10,086 nucleotides of DNA from B33-G16 sp964611035 (GTDB lineage Bacteria; Desulfobacterota; DSM-4660; Desulfatiglandales; B25-G16), in the NCBI GenBank assembly GCA_964611035.1, contig CAZSWT010000100.1:1-10086 (forward strand), read 5' to 3'. Positions 5,708 through 10,086 of the stretch are shown piece by piece. A program made the translations under genes and the position numbers. Under the pieces are notes generated by a model. It was not told the origin of the DNA. It saw only the letters and a list, made by a program, of their open reading frames with translations, and ran no database searches. The number at the start of each line of letters is the position of its first letter. Positions within the stretch are counted from its first letter, which is position 1.

Positions 5708-7663
5708 CTACTTTAGTCTCTCAGCTACTAACTTACCAACTACACTTGGGTCAGCCAAGGTAGTAGTATCGCCGAGCTGGTCTATCTCTCCAGAGGCAAT
5801 CCTCTTTAAAATCCGGCGCATAATTTTTCCGCTTCTTGTCTTAGGCAGACCATCCGCCCACTGGAGCTTTTCTGGTGTTGCAATAGGCCCGATCTCTGCT
5901 CTGACATGCTGCACCAGTTCCTTCTTTAATTCATCCGTCTTTTCTACACCGCTATTTAACGTAACAAATGCATAGATGGATGTACCTTTTATCTCATGCG
6001 GGTACCCTACCACAGCGGCCTCAGCAACCTTGGGATGGGAAACAAGTGCACTTTCTACTTCTGCCGTGCCCATCCTATGGCCTGAAACATTAAGAACATC
6101 ATCTATACGACCCGTTATCCAGTAATAACTATCTTCATCCCTGCGTGCACCATCTCCGACAGTGTATTTTCCTGGAAATTGGACGAAATAGGTCTCTTTG
6201 AATCTTTCCGGGTCACCATACACGCCTCTCATTAACCCGGGCCATGGTCTTTTTATACAAAGAGCGCCTGAACAAGGCCCTTCAAGTTCATTGCCATCAT
6301 CATCTACGATGCATGGCTCTATGCCAAAGAAGGGTACAGTAGCCGAACCAGGCTTAATATCTATAGCGCCAGGAAGAGGTGTTATCAATATCCCCCCGGT
6401 TTCAGTCTGCCACCAGGTATCCACTATGGGGCATTTGCCATTGCCAATAGTATTATAATACCACAGCCAGGCCTCAGGATTGATAGGTTCACCGACACTT
6501 CCCAAGAGCTTTAGAGAGCTAATATCGTGTTTTTTTACGTATTCATCCCCTTCTTTTGCAATGGCCCTTATAGCAGTGGGAGCTGTATAGAAAAGAGTAA
6601 CCTTATATTTTTCAACCACATCCCAGAATCTTCCGGGATCTGGATAAGTCGGAACACCTTCAAAGATAATAGAGGTTGCTCCATTACAGAGCGGCCCATA
6701 CACTATATACGAATGGCCCGTTACCCATCCAATATCCGCAGTGCACCAAAAAATATCTTCTTCGTGATAGTCGAAAATGAGCTTATGGGTTACAGCCACA
6801 AATACCAGATAGCCGGCGGTTGTATGCAATACCCCTTTGGGTTTTCCCGTTGAGCCAGAGGTATACAGGATGAAGAGAGGATCTTCTGCATCCATCTCTT
6901 CTGGTGGACAGACAGCATCTACCTTTGCCATTTCCTCATGATACCAGGTATCTATTGTGTCGTTCCAGTGAACGTCAACGTTGGCTCTTTTAACCACAAT
7001 GTTTGTCTCAACACTCGGGCATTCTTTCAGTGCTTCATCAGCATTGGTTTTGGTGGGGACAGCCTTGGCGCCTCTAAAGGTGCCATCACAGGATATCAGA
7101 ACTTTTGCCTTACAGTCCTGGACTCTATCACGGAGAGAGTCTGAAGAAAATCCACCAAAGACTATGCTATGAATAGCGCCAATTCGAGTGCAGGCCAGCA
7201 TAGTTATAGCAAGTTCTGGAATCATTGGTAAGTAAATAGATACCCTGTCACCTTTTTTGACCCCCTTTGCCTTTAAGACATTGGCAAACTTACATACCTC
7301 TTCATGAAGCTGTTTATAGGTATATTTTTTGCTATCTGAAGGATCATTACCCTCAAAGATAATAGCAGTCTTGTCACCCCTTTTTTCCAGATGCCTGTCA
7401 AGGCAGTTATAGGACACATTCAATTTACCATTTATGAACCATTTGTGCTCAGGGGATTTATCCCAATCATACTCACAAACATTATCCCATTTTTTAAACC
7501 ACGTTACATATTCTTCTGCTATATCACCCCAGAAACCTTCCGGATCATCCATGGAGCGTTGCCACATCTCTTTGTACTGTTCCATGCTGTTTACATAAGC
7601 CCTCTTTTTCCATTCATCTGTTACAGGGAAGATTTTCCCTTCTAGAGATACCTCGTTGTTCAT
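5708..7663 (-). CDS. acs: Acetyl-CoA synthetase, AMP-forming
   Basis: Converts acetate, ATP and CoA to acetyl-CoA, AMP and PPi through acetyl-AMP. At 651 residues it is full length. The P-loop is YTSGSTGKPKG (267-277). The adenylate motif is TWWQTETGG (416-424). The hinge motif is GRIDDVLNVSGHR (518-530). The C-terminal acetylation motif PKTRSGK ends at K613. Residues V314, T315, V390 and W418 align with the Salmonella acetate-pocket residues V310, T311, V386 and W414, which favours acetate over longer acids. K613 aligns with K609, the lysine inactivated by Pat/AcuA-type acetyltransferases and restored by deacetylases. The ribosome site is AGGAGG seven bases before ATG. Upstream lies a GNAT gene; downstream are a kinase/receiver pair and acuC. 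The 152-base leader contains a long palindrome. Confidence 0.97.
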   Translation of the reverse strand: MNNEVSLEGKIFPVTDEWKKRAYVNSMEQYKEMWQRSMDDPEGFWGDIAEEYVTWFKKWDNVCEYDWDKSPEHKWFINGKLNVSYNCLDRHLEKRGDKTAIIFEGNDPSDSKKYTYKQLHEEVCKFANVLKAKGVKKGDRVSIYLPMIPELAITMLACTRIGAIHSIVFGGFSSDSLRDRVQDCKAKVLISCDGTFRGAKAVPTKTNADEALKECPSVETNIVVKRANVDVHWNDTIDTWYHEEMAKVDAVCPPEEMDAEDPLFILYTSGSTGKPKGVLHTTAGYLVFVAVTHKLIFDYHEEDIFWCTADIGWVTGHSYIVYGPLCNGATSIIFEGVPTYPDPGRFWDVVEKYKVTLFYTAPTAIRAIAKEGDEYVKKHDISSLKLLGSVGEPINPEAWLWYYNTIGNGKCPIVDTWWQTETGGILITPLPGAIDIKPGSATVPFFGIEPCIVDDDGNELEGPCSGALCIKRPWPGLMRGVYGDPERFKETYFVQFPGKYTVGDGARRDEDSYYWITGRIDDVLNVSGHRMGTAEVESALVSHPKVAEAAVVGYPHEIKGTSIYAFVTLNSGVEKTDELKKELVQHVRAEIGPIATPEKLQWADGLPKTRSGKIMRRILKRIASGEIDQLGDTTTLADPSVVGKLVAERLK

Positions 7664-7711
7664 ATCTTGTCCTCCTTTACATAGTTATTTTTCTTAATAT
7701 GCTTCTTATTC

Positions 7712-7787
7712 CTTAGTGCTTCGATTCGCAAATACTATAACGTATTCCAATGAGTATAATCTTTGCGATTGCTCACTCAGCACTAAG
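7712..7787 (-). promoter_or_regulatory. Long imperfect palindrome in the acs leader
   Basis: Nested inverted repeats pair CTTAGTGCT (7712-7720) with AGCACTAAG (7779-7787), TCGCAAA (7726-7732) with TTTGCGA (7762-7768), and a central TATA (7736-7739) with TATA (7755-7758). The side loops are asymmetric (5 and 10 bases). The element lies about 50-125 bases upstream of the acs start and is the main feature of that gap. It could be an operator, an mRNA leader hairpin or a small mobile palindrome. There is no T-run typical of a terminator. The sequence alone does not decide. Confidence 0.5.
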
Positions 7788-7815
7788 TCCCGAGTAAATA
7801 AATACGTCATCGAAT

Positions 7816-8391
7816 TTATGAATCTAGGGACTTAGTTATGGTTAAGATCATCTCCCATTCAGAGCCACTTGATCCAATCCGCCTAAAACCGACGTTGCGA
7901 CAAAGGGAAATTGCTAAAAAGTTTTTCCTGTCCACTACCACCCAAATACAGGAAAGATTTTCCTGATGTGACCAATCTACAATGTAATGGGTTATGGCAG
8001 TGCCAATTCCCTGCCTTTGAAAATCTTGATGAATAAAGATAAAATATTCAGCCCAGTTTACTGGCATAGAAAAAAGGCTGGCCTGTCCAATTACAGTATC
8101 TCTATACAAGGCCAGGAGATTTGTACCACGGCTAATCATATCTTGAACCCATTGGTGCCTTTTGGTTTTATCGAGGGGGGGAAGCCCCTGCACAGAACCA
8201 AGAGGGTTATAGGTATCATACATATGCAGTAATGATGTAAAATACCTATCTTCATAAGGGATTATGCTAATAAAATGGCTCTTTTCACTCTTTATTGTCT
8301 GTGTGGATGAAAAAGATCGCATGTTTCTATATTGGATAGACCGTGAGTTTACATGAACATTAAAGCCAAGCCTATCTCCATTAGTAATCAA
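7816..8391 (-). CDS. GNAT-family N-acetyltransferase, candidate Acs acetylase
   Basis: A 191-residue acyl-CoA-dependent acetyltransferase. The GNAT core covers about 38-185. Motif A, the CoA pyrophosphate loop, reads QRQGIG (125-130), preceded by the strand AEYFIFIHQDF. The later segment NFLAISLCRNVGFRRIG (157-173) is the typical GNAT helix and 'GF' turn. The region YNPLGSVQGLPP (61-72) precedes the fold's helix. The start is uncertain. The longest form begins at TTG (8391) with only a poor GAAGAG about 11 bases upstream. The next candidate is the ATG at 8322, giving 168 residues and keeping the whole core, also without a good ribosome site. It lies 152 bases upstream of acs. Context makes it a candidate Pat/AcuA-like Acs acetylase, but sequence likeness to AcuA is not evident, so I leave out the symbol. 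Confidence 0.85.
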   Translation of the reverse strand: MITNGDRLGFNVHVNSRSIQYRNMRSFSSTQTIKSEKSHFISIIPYEDRYFTSLLHMYDTYNPLGSVQGLPPLDKTKRHQWVQDMISRGTNLLALYRDTVIGQASLFSMPVNWAEYFIFIHQDFQRQGIGTAITHYIVDWSHQENLSCIWVVVDRKNFLAISLCRNVGFRRIGSSGSEWEMILTITKSLDS

Positions 8392-8504
8392 AGTGTTGAT
8401 TACTCTTCATGGATGTTTTAATGAGTGCTTATAGGCTACAAGCTAACAAGGATCCATATTCACCGCTCAGCTTACTATCTTCAAGGGAAGATTTGCAACC
8501 TACA

Positions 8505-8981
8505 TTAAAAACGTTCAAGTCTTTTCTTGCATGGGATTATAAAAACAGGGAATGGGCTTTGTCGGAGTACCTTTTCGGCAACACTTCCAAAAAAGACATG
8601 TTCTATCCCTGTTCTACCGTGGGTGCCCATGACAATGATATCTGCGTTTTCCTTCTTTGCAAATTTGATTATTTCCTCATCCTCCCTACCAGATATGGTA
8701 ACGATTTCAAATTTAATTCCATCCTCTATCTTTTTTACATAGTGCTCCCTGAATTTATTATCCAGATCTTCATCAATAGCCTTTTGTAATTTTTCTAAAT
8801 CCTCCCCTGTTATCATAAGCTCCGCATATGACTTATAGGGATTCTCAGGTAATATATGTAAAATATAAAGAAGACCCTCATCTCTTTTGGCAATATCAAA
8901 GGCATAATCAAAGGCATAATCTGCATTTTCAGAGAAATCCGTACAAAAAAGCACCTTTTTATACTTTGGATATTTCATCAT
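8505..8981 (-). CDS. Universal stress protein, ATP-binding UspA family
   Basis: A 158-residue single Usp domain. It begins YKKVLFCTDFSENAD with the family Asp (D15). It carries the ATP-binding pattern G-2x-G-9x-G-S at G119, G122, G132 and S133 (MGTHGRTG, then FGS). Such proteins bind ATP and modulate stress survival by protein contacts; the partner here is unknown. The start is ATG 8981, with AGGAGG six bases upstream; a second ATG follows immediately. An in-frame 12-base duplication gives the repeated YAFDYAFD stretch in helix 1 (about residues 22-29). The gene lies 113 bases upstream of the GNAT gene in the same direction, so it may share a transcript with the acetate genes. Confidence 0.95.
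   Translation of the reverse strand: MMKYPKYKKVLFCTDFSENADYAFDYAFDIAKRDEGLLYILHILPENPYKSYAELMITGEDLEKLQKAIDEDLDNKFREHYVKKIEDGIKFEIVTISGREDEEIIKFAKKENADIIVMGTHGRTGIEHVFFGSVAEKVLRQSPFPVFIIPCKKRLERF
8895..8921 (-). repeat. 12-base in-frame tandem duplication inside the universal stress protein gene
   Basis: The unit ATCAAAGGCATA (plus strand) occurs at 8895-8906 and again at 8907-8918, with a further ATC. It encodes the repeated Tyr-Ala-Phe-Asp in the first helix. The duplication keeps the frame. Confidence 0.8.
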
Positions 8982-8997
8982 TTAGTTCCTCCTTTTT

Positions 8998-9040
8998 GTC
9001 ATTTGTCATTCGTCATCTGTTAAAAGGTTATTCGTTATTC
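8998..9040 (+). repeat. Heptanucleotide-phased degenerate repeat (GTCATTY / GTTATTC)
   Basis: GTCATTT, GTCATTC and GTCATCT follow each other at 8998-9018, and GTTATTC occurs twice at 9027-9040. The array begins 17 bases upstream of the universal stress protein start codon, directly behind its ribosome site, so it should be part of that gene's leader. Confidence 0.6.
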
Positions 9041-9215
9041 GGTTGCGCTACTCGTTTCGTTCTCCGTCACCCGGTTGAGTATTGCCCATAAACGCTTTAC
9101 GATTATCGATACGAGCCGCGTAGCCCTGGCCCAGACATGGGTTGCAGTGGATTGGTTACATTGTCTCATCTTTGGAGACATCGCAACGACATTATTAAAT
9201 TCCAAGTAAGTCGCA

Positions 9216-9363
9216 CCCCTGGCCCAGACCCGCCTGTCCCGATATAATCGGGACGGGCAGGCATGGCATGTCCCGATATAATCGGGACTCAGGCTGTATT
9301 GCCAGGACTTATAAATAATCTAAAAATTGCAATATTTGCCAAGAAAATCGCGCCAGGGCAGGC
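9216..9363 (-). repeat. Dispersed intergenic repeat element, copy B (inverted, with internal insertion)
   Basis: Read on the minus strand from 9363, it begins with the same 16 bases as copy A (9363-9348). It then has CTTGGCA, a TTGCAATTT block, an ATTTAT stretch, and ends with the same 15-base GGTCTGGGCCAGGGG (9230-9216). Between the two blocks it carries two TCCCGAT palindromes that copy A lacks. No open frame of note. Confidence 0.7.
9236..9288. repeat. Two identical 19-base palindromes (TCCCGAT-ATA-ATCGGGA)
   Basis: GTCCCGATATAATCGGGAC occurs at 9236-9254 and 9270-9288, separated by 15 bases. Each has 8-bp arms around ATA. In the first copy the stem extends to about 12 bp with one G-T pair. 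Neither is followed by a good T-run. They may be small hairpin elements of a dispersed family or protein-binding sites. Confidence 0.7.
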
Positions 9364-9375
9364 AGGGCAGACTCG

Positions 9376-9399
9376 AAAAAATCCCCAGACATGTCGGGG
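9376..9399 (-). terminator. Probable intrinsic terminator after the partial kinase gene
   Basis: On the minus strand, CCCCGA, loop CATG, then TC, a bulged T and GGGG form a short GC-rich stem, immediately followed by ATTTTTT. It lies about 100 bases after the kinase stop and just beyond the 23-codon frame. Confidence 0.55.
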
Positions 9400-9422
9400 C
9401 TAAGTTCTTGTATTATATCATA

Positions 9423-9494
9423 TCAATCGATTAAGTATATGGCTATTAGTCCTATAAGGACAACGCCTTTATTATCTACAAAAAGTATTTTCAT
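9423..9494 (-). pseudogene. 23-codon reading frame; possible response-regulator stump or small membrane peptide
   Basis: An ATG at 9494 lies 4 bases after the kinase stop, with GGAGGA (inside the kinase's last codons) about eight bases before it. The product begins MKILFVDNKG, which is how a receiver domain starts (first strand plus acidic pocket, here Asp-Asn), then turns hydrophobic (VVLIGLIAIYLI) and stops at TGA. Kinase genes are often followed by their receiver gene, so this may be the stump of a lost partner. Alternatively it is a genuine single-helix micropeptide. The frame stays open for about 37 codons after the TGA, but it runs into repeat DNA. Confidence 0.35.
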
Positions 9495-9498
9495 GATA

Positions 9499-10086
9499 TT
9501 AGTCCTCCACTTCTATGGGTAACCATATAAAAAATCTGGTGCCTTTGCCAACCTCGCTTTGAACCCTAATTTTTCCTTCGTGTCTCTGCACAATTCCGTA
9601 TGAAACTGATAGACCAAGTCCAGTTCCCTGACCTACCGCCTTTTTAGTAAAAAAGGGGTCAAATAATTTGTCAAGATCCTCTGGTGGTATACCGCAACCA
9701 GTATCAGCAATGGTAATCTCAACACCCTTATGACCAGTATCACTTGCAGATAAGCCGGTAGCTGTATATATATTGATATTGCCACCTGGTTCAGTAGCAT
9801 CAAGGGCGTTTATGATCATATTTAATAACACACTTTGAAACTGGCTGCGGTCCAGGGTAAGCATGGGTAGATTTTCCCCGGGATTGAATTTTATGCTTAC
9901 ACCTTTCACCAGTGCCGGGGTTTCCATCAGTGAAATAGTAGCAAGGATAAGACGGTTTACATCTGTGGATTCTCGATCAAGCGTTGTCTGAAGGGAGAAA
10001 TAGAGTAAACTTTTAACAATCTTTTTAACACGTTCTGTGAATTGAACTACTTTTTGAAGATCAGAGCGAACCTCCTCTCCTATATC
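9499..10086 (-). CDS. Sensor histidine kinase, C-terminal part (N-terminus outside window)
   Basis: The frame is open from the window edge and gives 195 residues to the TAA at 9501-9499. The first visible part, ERVKKIVKSLLYFSLQ (18-33), is the second helix of the HisKA dimerisation domain; the phosphoacceptor His lies upstream of the window. The ATPase domain follows: N box LLNMIINALDA around N93, G1 box DTGCGI (128-133), F box DPFFTKK, and G2 box GTGLGLS (154-160). It ends LPIEVED. All visible catalytic boxes are intact, so this is a cut by the window and not a truncation. An in-frame ATG at 9927 is internal to the domain and is not the start. The sensor domain and signal cannot be seen. Confidence 0.93.
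   Translation of the reverse strand, partial: DIGEEVRSDLQKVVQFTERVKKIVKSLLYFSLQTTLDRESTDVNRLILATISLMETPALVKGVSIKFNPGENLPMLTLDRSQFQSVLLNMIINALDATEPGGNINIYTATGLSASDTGHKGVEITIADTGCGIPPEDLDKLFDPFFTKKAVGQGTGLGLSVSYGIVQRHEGKIRVQSEVGKGTRFFIWLPIEVED

Larger units (their letters stand above)
8982..9422. other. Gene-free, repeat-rich intergenic stretch
   Basis: No gene is supported here. From low to high coordinates it holds a heptamer-phased repeat, a partial copy of the GTCTGGGCCAGGG block (9124-9136, inverted), a 6-bp hairpin TGTCTC/GAGACA (about 9162-9180), the inverted copy B of the dispersed element with two identical palindromes inside it, and a terminator-like hairpin. The promoter for the universal stress protein gene should lie here, but no clear boxes were found. 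Confidence 0.7.

Noticed and set aside
5556..5975. Plus-strand open frame of 139 codons across the kinase/acs junction
   Set aside because: It lies antisense to two clear genes and crosses their boundary. No ribosome site and no recognisable domain.
7816..8391. Naming the GNAT gene acuA
   Set aside because: Only the general GNAT core and the position support this; I could not see specific likeness to Bacillus AcuA.
8409..8789. Plus-strand open frame of 126 codons opposite the universal stress protein
   Set aside because: Mostly antisense to a gene with intact Usp motifs; composition is that of a shadow frame.
9048..9089. Minus-strand 13-codon frame (MGNTQPGDGERNE)
   Set aside because: Too short, no ribosome site, and it runs into the heptamer-like repeat DNA.
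9120..9380. Insertion sequence
   Set aside because: Palindromes and repeats are present but no transposase frame and no terminal inverted repeats flanking a gene.

Overview
All protein genes in this window lie on the minus strand, so the locus reads from high to low coordinates. The gene set fits a bacterium, probably an anaerobe or facultative anaerobe. It includes an F-type ATP synthase start, PAS-type soluble histidine kinases, NtrC-like receiver domains, AMP-forming acetyl-CoA synthetase and an HDLP/AcuC-type deacetylase. Base composition is moderate, the ribosome binding sites are strong AGGAGG types, and the intergenic DNA is rich in short dispersed repeats. A Desulfobacterota-like lineage is my best guess, but there is no rRNA and no diagnostic marker, so the taxonomy is uncertain.

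Layout in transcription order. (1) 10086-9499: C-terminal two thirds of a histidine kinase, followed by a 23-residue reading frame (9494-9423) that may be a response-regulator stump, and by a probable intrinsic terminator. (2) 9422-8982: a gene-free, repeat-rich stretch. (3) 8981-8505: universal stress protein. (4) 8391-7816: GNAT acetyltransferase. (5) 7663-5708: acetyl-CoA synthetase, whose leader holds a long imperfect palindrome. (6) 5650-4130: soluble PAS-PAS histidine kinase, overlapping a receiver-only response regulator (4140-3766). (7) 3765-3538: a repeat-bearing gap. (8) 3537-2422: AcuC-type deacetylase, closed by a 16-bp terminator stem. (9) 2222-1587: AcuB-type CBS-CBS-ACT protein. 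(10) 1586-1276: a non-coding gap. (11) 1275-649: a receiver protein with an unusual C-terminal domain, then atpZ (610-314) and the 5' end of atpB (308-1).

The centre of the window looks like a module that controls acetate activation by lysine acetylation. Acs carries the conserved C-terminal PKTRSGK motif, whose last lysine (K613) is the known acetylation target. A GNAT enzyme that could acetylate it lies just upstream. An AcuC-type deacetylase that could reverse the modification lies downstream, and next to it is an AcuB-type nucleotide-sensing protein. This is the acetyltransferase/deacetylase/AcuB/Acs logic known from Bacillus subtilis acuABC-acsA, rearranged. A cytosolic PAS kinase and a receiver-only partner are inserted between acs and acuC. 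That combination is the most interesting functional observation here. The intergenic regions also share a composite inverted repeat element and heptanucleotide-phased degenerate repeats.
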